A stretch of 64,000 bases of DNA from Nemophila menziesii (lineage: Eukaryota; Streptophyta; Magnoliopsida; Boraginales; Hydrophyllaceae), in assembly GCA_029959085.1 (NCBI GenBank), contig JARWIR010000050.1, forward strand, positions 620,001 to 684,000. The letters run 5' to 3'. Every line of letters begins with the position of its first letter. Position 1 is the first letter of the stretch. The translations under genes were made by a program, and so were the position numbers. The notes beneath the pieces were generated by a model. That model saw nothing but the letters and a program-made list of their open reading frames with translations. It ran no database searches and had not been told where the DNA came from. Shown here in pieces: positions 12,490 through 23,078 of this stretch.

Positions 12490-14343
12490 ATTAAGGTTGT
12501 TCGGGTTGTGATGTATGTTTCCAAATTACATTGATTCTACTCCGTCAATGACTGTGAATAAATGGACGGTTACCTATGAAACATCGGTTTAGAAAAAACA
12601 CATCTTCATACGTGAGTACTGAGAAGAGGCCCCGCCTTAGGTAACATATTCATGTCGATATTCAAAAGTAATTAGATGGGTTGAAAATTGTGTTTTCTCG
12701 TAAAGAAAAGGATTTCGGGGGTAAGGAAATGAAAAAAATGGGTCCTCGTGAGTTTAATTTGTAAGAAAGAGGATTTTTTATCGCTTAACTTATTGGTCAA
12801 ATTTTTTTAGAAAAATAACATTGTTGTTATGCGTTCTGAGACGAATATGTGTGATTGTCTGCTCAGAATAGTTGTAAGCCTTATGGGATAATTAAAAAAG
12901 ATAACATAAAAGAAAGAATGGATCTGAAAGATATGTGCAACATAAATGGATTGTGGTTGGTCCTGAAATTAGGGAAAATAATCCTAGCACTAGCCAAGTA
13001 TGCCTTCATGCTACATAAGAAATGTGTTTGTTTATGCCACAGAAGTTTCCCGATAGTTTAGTGTCTAGTTTGATGAATAACGTCATAGTTATACGACAAA
13101 AATCGTTAAGATCAACATCACATGTCTGTCACATAATGATGTAGTTTCTTTTTGTGGCTAGTATCCCCGAGCTTATAGACAATAAATTGGTAAGCAAATC
13201 AATAATTGGGTTATCTAACGTGTTCAGTTTCATTTGTAAAAAGAATCTAAGTATGAAAGAACTGGAATCGAGTAAAGCAGGACTAAATGAACTTTTTTTA
13301 AACTAGAGATGATTATGCCTCCTAACATCTTTTACATAATGATCCACCTAGTCATGCAACTATAACAATGCATTATTAGGTGGTCTAGTTCATAGGCGAT
13401 AGATGTACCGATAAAAAAGGTACTAAAGAAGTTAAAATAGTACATACGAAACCCAGCTAGTCTTGAGGGTTCAAACGTCGAGGGGTACATTATGGAAGAG
13501 ACATTGACACTCATATCGTGTTATCTCCATGAAGAAGGAACCACTGTCAATGATCCCGGTAGATACAATTAGATGTTACCTGAACCAAAAAAAAATTTAT
13601 GTTTTAAAGAGCCAATAACATGCAGTGGGCAAAAAAACATTTGTTGCTTTGCCATATAAGGAGAAGGAGAAAATTAACTTGCATATCATATTTAATTGGG
13701 AAGAGATCTAACCGTACATGATGCAAGTAACAATATTTATAATTTTTTTCTAATGCAAAACATATATACACTATTCTTAAAATTTTGTGAACACAAATTC
13801 AAGCTATCGGTTTCTAATATTGATATAGAAAGGATTCACCGGGAAATGTTTTGGAAGTGGTTAATGAGAAGGTATACAACCTTTAATTATTAATCTAAGC
13901 ATTACTATTTCAAAATAATAATTGTTCTTTTTGGTACCTAAATGACGAGGGTTGTGATGTGTTAGTTAGCCTTGAGATGATTTCAATGGTGAATATGTCT
14001 CATGCTTAGGTTTATAGGAACGATTCATGTGTAGTGAACGGTTTCAAATGGATAACTCGTGAAAAGGGAAAAAAATATGACTCAAGATTATGGAGTATGT
14101 ACCATATATAATGGAGTATCTTATTACGATGAATTAGTCAATATCATGGAGGTTGTATTTGATGGTGGTTGTTCTGTTGTGTCTATTGAGTGTATGTGGT
14201 ATAATACAAAAAATATGAAGAAACATCATGGGGTAACCATTAGAAAAAGAACTTATTTTTGGTTGAGAAAAACCCATTACATGTTAGCCACCCAAGCCAA
14301 AGAAAGTGTTTACATCGTAAAAATTATGCAAGAAAAACGCTAA
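12490..14343 (+). pseudogene. Tnp2-like CACTA transposase remnant (B1)
   Basis: Family landmarks lie in order on the + strand, with frame changes between them. A CxxC stretch (GCSGCDVCFQ) sits near 12,498, followed by GRLPMKHRFRKN near 12,560, which matches the HRRFLPxxHxFR motif. NIVVMRSETNMCD at 12,817 matches NLDVMHxEKNVCDN, with its acidic residue lost. DUF4218 follows, with NIKERMDLKDMCNINGLWLV (12,894-12,953), AKYAF (12,991), KFPDSLVSS-type sequence and, near 13,440-13,520, YIRNPASLEGSNVEGYIMEE, which matches KRYVRNxARPEGSIAEGY. DUF4216 is at 14,059-14,343 (ELVNIMEVVFDGGCSVVSIE) and is open for 94 codons. It is a multi-stop pseudogene. The minus-strand frame at 13,332-13,514 is its shadow. 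Confidence 0.9.
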
Positions 14344-16220
14344 AAGGGTTGAAAATCATGTGGGAAGTTACGATTTTAGAATCAATTATCCACTGACAAA
14401 AATCAGATAACCATTAATTTGGTTAACAAGGACACATATTACTCAAAATTAAACTTCACAACTGGGAGGAGACCAAATTTGATCCATCTCTGTTTTGTTT
14501 TGCCAAACAAGCCAAATTTAATAAATAAGCTCAACATTTTATCAACGTTACATTACTTTAACAATACAAAAAGAGTAAAACAAGAGTTAAACCCTATACA
14601 CCTAACTCAATCTACTCCTTCAGTTAGACATCTATGAAAACCTTTTATTAGAAAATAAACTAGTGTAGTAGGGTTATCAGTAAGTTTGTACATGCACAAG
14701 AAAAACCTTCAAGGAAATGATTTAGGGACTTATAGTGAAATGAAGTTAAAATTGGGCTTTTCCCCTAACCTCCTTCTACATATGTTTTATTTTACCTTAA
14801 TTTCATGAACTCTGAAATTCACTCGTGTTTCATTAATGTAAAAGAAACATCACATGTCAAAACACACATAATTCATGAAAATGGCATATCAATATTCCGT
14901 GTGAATGTAAGTACTGATTATCATTATACTTTTTACCAACGCTCTATTTTTAAATATTGATAAAATATTTAATTTTGTCCAAAAATATTGTATGATAAAA
15001 TTGATTATACTAAAAGAATGTGATCGTAGTATGTTCAGGTAATTATATTTAGGGCATTGATGATAATGAGGGGGTGAGTATTAAAAATAGATGATGTAAA
15101 ATTATAATGCAGAAGATAGTAAATCTCATAAGATTAAATAATATATGATATGTAATACGTTGCTTATTGTAGATGATTTGTTAAAGTTAACGTCAATTTT
15201 ATAAAAAAATACTAGGTCATAAGAAATATAATTAATGGTTTAAAAGAATATAATTTTTCTAATATTAAAACTATAAAAAATCCACCACATGTTTGTTTTG
15301 CATAAATAATTTTTAATACAGTTGTTAAACTATTTACCAATAATAGGTTATGTAATTGGAAGTTAATTATTTTTTAATTTTTTTGGTCTATGCGAATCTT
15401 ATTGGAGTTAAAATGACTCAATGTCCAAGCCACAAGTCATATGTATAGAAAAAATAAAAAAATTCAATCCAATGACATCTCTTCTAATAACATAAGATTA
15501 AAAACCCTAGTAGCCGCCATCTTTAAATATACATTATGTTACACAATATAATATGTATAATATATATACCACTCTAACTTATCACGAAATACACAATATT
15601 AATTTTTTCCATCTCTATGAACTTACTTCTAACTACCTCTTCCACTTGATCTATGTATTGTGAGTGGTTCTTTTTTACCCCTATTGTATAGACCAAAATC
15701 CCCTAATATAGTGTTATATTTATCATTCAGAATATTAGATCGATGGCTATGCCATTTCAATCTGGAATTTATAAACAGGTATAATTATCAATTATATGTA
15801 ATTTTTATAATTTTGTTTTATTTTTTTTCTTTTCGATGACTTATTTATTCAAATTTCTATTTCCTTATGAGATGATCTTAGGAATATATGATAGTCAGTA
15901 TATGATCTCAAATTCTATTGATATGAGTTATCTTTTAGTAATAGAATTAATTTTGTAATACAAAAGCAAATTTTTAATTACAATGATTAATTAATAGTTG
16001 TTGATGTTCACATTGAATGACCCTTTGATTTGCTGTTTTTGATTCTATGATTTTAATAGTTAATATTTTGTATATTTAGACCAAAAATATTTATAGGTTT
16101 TTCTAAAAATTTATATTTAAAAAAATATATTTTTTAATTGTTTGCTTTCTTTATTTAATGTTATATGTTTGATATTATAATTATTATATATGGATAATAT
16201 TTGTTTTATAAAAATGATAG
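14344..16220. other. non-coding spacer (B1)
   Basis: Counterpart of 6,009-8,025. The 72-codon frame at 14,419-14,637 may hold a little of the decayed 3' end of the transposase, since the homologous frame in B2 (31,799-32,080) is 93 codons, but I cannot match it to a domain. Nothing else coding is seen. Confidence 0.5.
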
Positions 16221-16673
16221 AGCTTTCTTAATACCCTCTGCGAATATTCACCAAAGGTAATTGTGATGACTGAGCAAGAAGCAAACCATAATGGAAACAA
16301 CTTGGTGGAGAGGATTGATGAAGCAATAATGTTCTACTGAGCTATGTTTGATATCTTGGATTCTACTATGCCAAGAATATCATTTTAGCGTAAGAAAATC
16401 GAGAAGATGATTTTTGGTGAGGAATTTAAGAACATAGTAGCATGGGAAGGACTTGAAAGGACGAAGAGGCATGAGAATCTCGAAAAGTGGATTTCGAGGC
16501 TTGAGATGGTTGGATTAAATAGGTTGCCTTTGAGCTACAACAGTCTTTTGCAGGGGAAGATCTTGTTGCAGTATAGTGGATATGGGAATCAAGTAAGAGA
16601 AGAAAATGGTTGTTTTTTCATTTCTTGAAATGATCAACCTCTTTTTTCAGTTTCGGCATGGAATAGGAGGTAA
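16221..16673 (+). pseudogene. GRAS (SCL3-like) C-terminal fragment, B1 copy
   Basis: One continuous frame of 150 codons is interrupted by three in-frame stops and no frameshift. It opens SFLNTLCEYSPKVIVMTEQE, directly preceded by two stops. It continues through NNLVERIDEAIMFY(stop)AMFDILD, PRISF(stop)RKKIEKM, FGEEFKNIVAWEGLERTKRH, LEKWISRLEMVGLNRLPLSY, GYGNQVREENGCFFIS(stop) and ends NDQPLFSVSAWNRR, stop. PFYRE and SAW motifs are recognisable; the third stop falls where the family has the tryptophan of the CWQDRPL-like motif. VACEG has become VAWEG. The length corresponds to roughly the last 30% of an SCL3-type protein. Confidence 0.9.
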
Positions 16674-17190
16674 ACTATAACGATTTTCCAGAGTGTAGGT
16701 TTTAAAGTGCTGCCCCAGAACCGTGTGTAGGGGTTAAAGTATATATATTTTCTTTGTTCGGAATGGATAACGTGAATTTAATACTGTATAATCATACATG
16801 TTTTGTCAATTTGTGCTCCATAATTAACATTGTGTATTGCGATATTTTCTATTATGTTAACTGTTTAGGTAGTTAAGTATTAATTCGTCTATCTTCGCTT
16901 CTTTTCATTTCCTTTAGACTTTAACATAAATTAATTATTATTATAACAGAAGTTTGTTCAGGAAATATTTAGAAAGTCAGAAATTAAACCTAGGTTTTTC
17001 ACTATTATAACGAAATTTGTTTAGGAAATTTTCTTGAAATCCCCACAGTCCACAGTTCCTAAATGTGTTAATCTATTACGAATCTTAATATGGTGTCCAT
17101 GCTAAGGGTCCTTTTACAGAATAATTGGTCACATCAATAAACCTTGATGCTCGGGCGGAGTTAGGATTTTCAGACATGTAGACTAAAAGG

Positions 17191-17450
17191 ATTGAAAGCA
17201 ACGATCCCAAAGTTTTTTGAACTTATTTAAACTATAGGTCTATATATTTTGCAAAAAAATGTAATATCTAAGCTCTAGTAATATATAAATCTGCATTATA
17301 AATCTCTATCTTATGTAAAGATTAGGTATACCCTGTGTCTGAAGAAACTTCGAAATTTTTTGAAAATTCTAAAATATCAATATATGAAACCATAGTTCAA
17401 TTTTGAAATATATTATAGAAAATTTTGAAAATTTTGAGATGTTGTTGAAT
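17191..17450. other. short non-coding stretch between B1 and D1
   Basis: Present after B1 and B1' but absent between B2 and D2, where about 15 bp takes its place. AT-rich; nothing recognised. Confidence 0.5.
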
Positions 17451-18745
17451 TTTTTTTTAAAAGTTTAGAAGATATTTTAGTGCTTTGTGGTTAGTTTGTT
17501 ATATCATGTTATATAGACATCTTTCATATAGTTACAAGAAGGATATTTAATAATATTTTTTAATAATTGAGCAAAATTTAATTGAAAGATATTTTATGAT
17601 CTATTATTTATAATTAAATGTACAAAAGTTATAATTTAGCTATATCAATACTTTAATAAAAATCATATATAAACGAACATATAAATCATTTCGTTATTTA
17701 TAGAAACTAGTTTTTAAAAAATAATAAAATATATCAATACATATAATTATCTTCTATATTTATACACTTCTCTCATGTAACAAAACATTTTATGATAGAA
17801 GTATGTGGTCAATGGAATGAGATCATAATGTCAAAATTATTTAGGTTTGAGTATTTTTACTAATAGACTAAGAAGTTTTATTTTTATTCATTCATACAAA
17901 ATAATATATTGTAATAGGTATCTGAACATTTTAGTTGTTTATTTGTTTTGTACACCTCGTTTGATCGGGTTAATTATTTTTAATCCATTTTAATGCTTTG
18001 ATATAATAAAACTTGAAAAAATAAAAATGAAGGTACTGAAGCATATCACCTTGATCAATTAATTTTATAGATTTTATAAGTACCCCATAATTACCTTCCA
18101 ATCAATGCCATAATTAGAAAAACAATTATTACGTTAAAGCAAAACTTCAAAATACATTTACACAAATAAAACAAAGTTCTCTAACACATTTATATTAAAA
18201 ATTTAATCAAAAATTTATTTCAAAAGAATTTAATCAAAAATTTATTTGAAAGGTTGTTCTGTTGGAAAATTATACGAATTTGCCCATAGTGGAAGACTTG
18301 CGCATGGCTTGCTTCCTGGTGTTATTCGTTCACTCTCCAGTTTATAGAATATTGAAATGTGTAATAAATAAATTACTTATAAAAAAAATAACATCCTATA
18401 TTGAGATTCCTCATAACTATATAACTATAATGGGAATTCAACAATTTCTTCTGAGCTTACATTCTTGGCTATATCAGTAAAGTGGGGCATTCTTAATCAC
18501 AATCTCACCAAATTAGCTCAAGTGGGGTCATTTTTCTAGCGAGATCACACTTTATCTCCTCACTAATTAGAGTGAATTTTTAGTATTGAATTTTCAAAAA
18601 AATCTTTCACAGTGAGAATTCCATTTGAGATCAGTCTAACCGAAAAAAATAATTCTCTCTAGGGTCTCATCCTACATGAGATCAGAAACATGCACAATTT
18701 CCTAAATTAAACATCTCAGGAACAACCGTTAAGGTATAATACTCA
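17451..18745. repeat. D1 block
   Basis: Homologous to D2 (34,655-35,940) and nearly identical to D1' (55,690-56,985). It always follows a B body, so it belongs to the duplicated unit of about 19 kb. It includes a 27-bp tandem pair at 18,200-18,253. A frame at 18,262-18,480 opens ENYTNLPIVEDLRMACFLVL and is partly conserved in D2, but I recognise no family and do not call it a gene. Confidence 0.75.
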
Positions 18746-20729
18746 AATTACTGTTACGAAGGCTCCAATTGATTCTAACGGAATTGAAGGTTGAAACAAG
18801 TGACCTACCCACTAATGCGCATGGCATTGTTGAAGGTGATAACATTATTTTCTTAGAGCTCAACATTAAGGGTCTTGATGACGTAAGAGAAAAAGAGGAG
18901 GCTTCAATCACTGTGTGAATGAGTAAATGAAAGAGAGGTACTAGGGGTTTATCCCCTTCGAACATAGAAAATAAGGGTCTTAGAGCAGATGGCAAATTTC
19001 TTTGTGTTTTTGATAATTAATCTCCAAAACATAGTCTTTCACAGAATGTTCTTGATACTTAACATGTTCGTAAGCTCGCGGTTTATATATTTATGAATCT
19101 ATGCCACGTCTTTATTGATATTTTGGTGGTATATATCATTGATATATATATTTTTATGTATATATATATATATATATAGAAATGAAAATATGAAATGAGG
19201 AAGGTGCTAATTGTTTAATTAGTAAATTCAAATTCTTAAAGCTTGGGTAAAGATTGACCTCAAAATAATTAGAAAAATGCCCTTAAACACTATAAAAACT
19301 AACACAATACCCTCCTTTTAGATGGGGTGTGACATACTTTGTCATATAAACTAGTATACTAACCTTAAACTTCCTTCGACTACGATGGATTGCCTAGTTA
19401 CTTACCTAAAATAGTTATATGTACTTAAGTTAAACATTCAAGAAATGGTTGTATAATACCGATAGTTATGTTAGGATTGAAGAGTATGCAACATTGTTGA
19501 GATTTGTAGAATAGGTAAGAGCAAATTTAATTTTTCACATGACCTCGTTTAATAAATGGATTTTAAGCATGTCTATTTTAAGTAGTAAAATTTAATTGTC
19601 TGGGAAACAAAGATATATCAAAGTCCGATATGACACTATTATTTATACTACTTAGAGCTTGCATAGAAAGATAGATAGGTAAGATGATAGAGGTTCTCCT
19701 TGTCAGATTTCCCTTTGACTGGTAATATAAAGGTAAAATGTATATGATCACGACAAGAATTTGTTATACAGTTGATACACATTTAATAATAAAAGACACC
19801 TTGGATTGTATTCCTAGTTTTACGAGTACTTGTTTAATAGTATTTCATTCAACTTATCATAATTTTGTTGCATATCATATTTTAGTATGGTATACGCCTC
19901 TTTTCATGTGTGTGTTCATCCTCATAAATTTATGTAGAGCTTTATTGAAAAATTAACATATTATCTTTGGCATCTCTTTCCTCATATGATTGTAGTGGAC
20001 TAAAGATACTAGTTTCAACATTAAGGTTTTCATTCTAAGGATATGTATTTTAGAATTAATTTTGTAAAAGACTTTTACCAAGCTTCTTCCAAACCTCGTT
20101 CTTGGAAATTAAAACTACCATGGTTCAAATGAATAAACCAATATTAGGCTTCTATTAAAGAAGACTTTGTTCGACCCTAGATTGTTCTTGACCATGAGAT
20201 ACAAGCATCTTTTGTAAAATATACATTTGAAATCATTATCAAAGGGATCATATAGAAAAGAGTTACCAAATTACCTCCTTATATGTATGACAACATATCT
20301 TTATTAATTTAGTTGTAATATAGAATATGGATATCATTTGTGATTAGGCAGTAAGCACAACGTCCCATATCATTGAGGCCCAAAAAATATAAGATCATAA
20401 CTTGAAACCCTATTAACAATATCAATCCATCACCCTATATAGCTTTCAATTGATGCATACGTTAAACAAAATCTTTTGAACGCCCGTTGCAAGTAGACAC
20501 AACCTACACTTTTCAAATCCTATGTTTACTACAAAAACACAACACACCATTTTCAAACCCTATATTTACAACAAAAACTGCAAATTATTTTCAGTTGTAA
20601 AAGGTAACTAAATTATAACATGGGTTTTTAGATTTATATGATTAATTTTTTAATCTTTTTTATGATTTAAAAAAGCTATGGTGTATAATCTGAAACTAGA
20701 ATAAAGAAATTAGAGATTAAAAAATGGTA
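18746..20729. other. non-coding stretch with one unassigned open frame
   Basis: Seen only here and in its 38-kb counterpart (56,986-58,999). From about 18,753 to 18,917 the + strand is open without an ATG, with a less AT-biased composition: ETSDLPTNAHGIVEGDNIIF, then LELNIKGLDDVREKEEASIT, then a stop. It looks like a decayed coding piece of unknown family. A (TA)n tract lies at 19,159-19,178. The frame at 19,738-19,956 is hydrophobic and T-rich and is probably chance. Confidence 0.4.
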
Positions 20730-21600
20730 CTAAATATTTAATTTGTACCGTGTCTAGTAAGCTTTACGGCAACAGATTTTCCTGCTAACCTAGAAAGTAT
20801 TGCTAATCTCTAATTATTTTAAATTCATATTTCCTATATTAATTTTGCTTCTTTTGAGATTAAATTAATAGGGTCGGTTGAAAATTGTGCTTTATTATTG
20901 TTATGCCATATTCCAAATTTTATTTGTATACACTTTCAAATTAATCTGACATATTTTACAATTTAGTATATATATTTGAGACTTTGAAATGTTTTGTTAA
21001 TAATTCAGGAAATAATGCAGTATCCAATGAACTTAAACGTATTTCTAATAGATTGAACATAAGTCTTATAATGATGCAACTAATAAGGTATGTTTTAAAT
21101 AACAGTTTGTTTTAGTTGTTTAGTAAGTATATGTTTGCTCATCTCTTATTTATTTTTGAATAAATATAGAATCTTATAGGTAGATTATTTGCATACAATA
21201 TCATGGAAGCTCAGAAGGATATGCTACAATGCAAGAATTATAGGTGATTTTAGTGCCTTAAGCTTCCTTTTTTTCTATACGAAGTTTAATTATCTTTTTT
21301 TATCATTTACTTTATGTATTTCTTTTAAAGGTTGGCTATCACAAGTTGACGCTCTAGAATAGGTTTTAGTACCCCATGTTCATGGGTCAACTCATGTAAA
21401 AACGTGGGTCGTCAAACTTCAATCGTGGTTGCTCTACACTTGCCGAACACTTCGGGTTTCATTCGAAACTCACTGCCGGAAAATTTATGGGGTCCATCAA
21501 ATACTTTTGGTAATAAAATACTGAAAAGTCAACATCAAGACTTTCAACTGGACCCACAACAGATGCAACCCACTTTGTCCACATAGCAGCAAAATCAATA
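20730..21600 (+). pseudogene. S2: remnant of an unrecognised spliced gene
   Basis: Same gene remnant as S1. An exon-like piece at about 21,010-21,087 is bounded by TTCAG and AGGTATG and reads NNAVSNELKRISNRLNISLI then MMQLI. A second at about 21,171-21,232 reads LFAYNIMEAQKDMLQCKNYR and ends AG/GT. A third starts after AAAG at about 21,331, reads GWLSQVDALE, and meets a TAG stop at 21,359 where S2' has CAG. Downstream the open frame would read VKTWVVKLQSWLLYTCRTLR. Splice-like borders and two retained frames suggest a real ancestral gene; its family is unknown to me. Confidence 0.5.
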
Positions 21601-23078
21601 TCTCTAATTTTATAGTTGTTTTAGTTTGTAGAAATCAAAAAGAGTAAAAAACACATAATATGGTTATTTTTAATGTATAACTTGTTTATCTTTACCATCA
21701 TTTAATTTTAATTTTCTTAGCATCCACATTATTATAGTTTTATAATCTACTTTAGTATTGGTTATTTCATTCTACTCTTCTGGAATTAAAAGAATACTTC
21801 TTTATTGAGTATCTTGGAAACATGTTGTACTTTTACATTTAGTGATCAATTTTTTTTTCCTAACCAAACTATGATTCCCCGCACTTTTGTGATTAGTGTT
21901 TGATATACTTTTAGATATAGTCTCTCGGACTCCTAGCAGGCCCCCAATATTGACCATCATCTATTCCAAATAAATTTTGTTATTTATTATATCTACCCAA
22001 ATGTTTCTTAGGTTCCCTTATTCTAGATTTTTTATTTTTCCTCTTACCTTCCAGGTTGAAGATCCTACCCCGGAATCCAATCTTCTAGTAACTATAACTC
22101 CATTAATGGTTGATTATCCACTCTAAAATTTTTCTTGATTTTATCCTTAATTTAGCATTTAATGTAAAAAATTTCGCCAATAAGTGAGAAAATACTTATA
22201 AGCTGAGATGACATTGTTTGATTTTCCTTGCCTAGCTTTTTGTCATTTGATAGATTAAAACCTTGAACTGTTCACACCCTTTAAGATACCTTTGACACTC
22301 TACATTTTTTACTTGTCCTATCTATCCTCTTATGTGCCCCACTCGTTATACCCTTTACCACGGTCGATTTACGAATCCAATCCCCATATTTTCTAGTAGG
22401 CTCAACTATACTATCAGTTGCAAAGGCTGTCTCAAAATTCATATCAACCAATTCCTCCATACCCTTAATACGAACATAGTTTTATGTTAAGATTGGTCAT
22501 ACTCAATATATATTGGATTTACCCCTAATATTATATCTTTTAAAATTTTTCTTGTTTTGGATAATGGACACTAACAACTAACTAAGATTCACTTCTATCA
22601 CAACCCTCATAAAATTTATGATTGCACGGAATCTTAATAAAGGGTCGACAAAAACAATAAAACAATGGTAATCTCACCTAGACCGTGGTTATCTCAGAAG
22701 TTATCTGAGGCGTAAAGTTAGAATCTTATTCGTTAACAACCATATAACAAACAAAGGTAGGTGATTAATAAGGGTGTTTTTCCATACCTTATATCCCTAG
22801 AGTCTCTATTTTAAGGACTAAGTTAGTAACATATTGTATTTTAATAATATGTGGGGATGTCAACCATTTTAATTTAACTTATTTTTCTTATGCACTGTTA
22901 CTTATATCCTCGAATCGGTCCCTTTCAACAACTTTTATGATCTACTACCCATCGTTTCAAATGCTACATTTGACATACCTTCAGGAGAATCAAGGTAGTT
23001 TTTCAAGTTTCAATGGTTGACACAACAACTAGGGACATGACATCCACATAGGATGTAGAATATGGTACCCTTCGATGT
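21601..23078. other. non-coding stretch between S2 and L2
   Basis: Not found between S1 and A1, so the S1/A1 junction represents loss of this stretch plus L (about 2.8 kb). It is slightly less AT-rich than the surroundings. The only coding-like piece is the minus-strand frame at 22,281-22,460. Confidence 0.5.
22281..22460 (-). pseudogene. possible retroelement ORF1-like fragment
   Basis: A 59-codon frame, MEELVDMNFETAFATDSIVE followed by PTRKYGDWIRKSTVVKG and a basic tail (HKRIDRTSKKCRVSKVS). RKYGDWIRKS resembles the YGxWLRA segment found after DUF4283 in plant LINE and copia-like ORF1 proteins, but the match is short and no zinc knuckle is visible. It could equally be chance. Confidence 0.25.

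Larger units (their letters stand above)
10393..17190 (+). mobile_element. B1: transposon-derived body, B type (DUF4218 kept)
   Basis: Full-length body: non-coding head 10,393-12,490, transposase remnant 12,490-14,343, spacer 14,344-16,220, GRAS fragment 16,221-16,673, tail 16,674-17,190. Three deletions are seen here but not in B2 or B1' (except where noted): about 115 bp near 12,342 (removing the stretch that carries CTAACCGAACCAGTGG elsewhere), about 29 bp near 14,375, and about 60 bp near 15,130. Up to about 15,780 B1 is clearly more diverged from B1' than the flanks are, although they occupy matching positions in the 38-kb repeat. Confidence 0.8.

Noticed and set aside
13332..13514. Minus-strand open frames of 60 codons, also at 30,754-30,936 and 51,499-51,681
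   Set aside because: They lie opposite the DUF4218 motif (LEGSNVEGYI) on the + strand; their conservation is a shadow of that sequence.
8948..17190. Long terminal repeats considered, to make the body an LTR retrotransposon
   Set aside because: The coding content is a DNA-transposon transposase; A and B are whole-body copies and no gag or pol motifs occur between flanking repeats.
19738..19956. 72-codon frame, repeated at 58,000-58,218
   Set aside because: Identity between copies only reflects the recent 38-kb duplication; the hydrophobic T-rich composition suggests chance.
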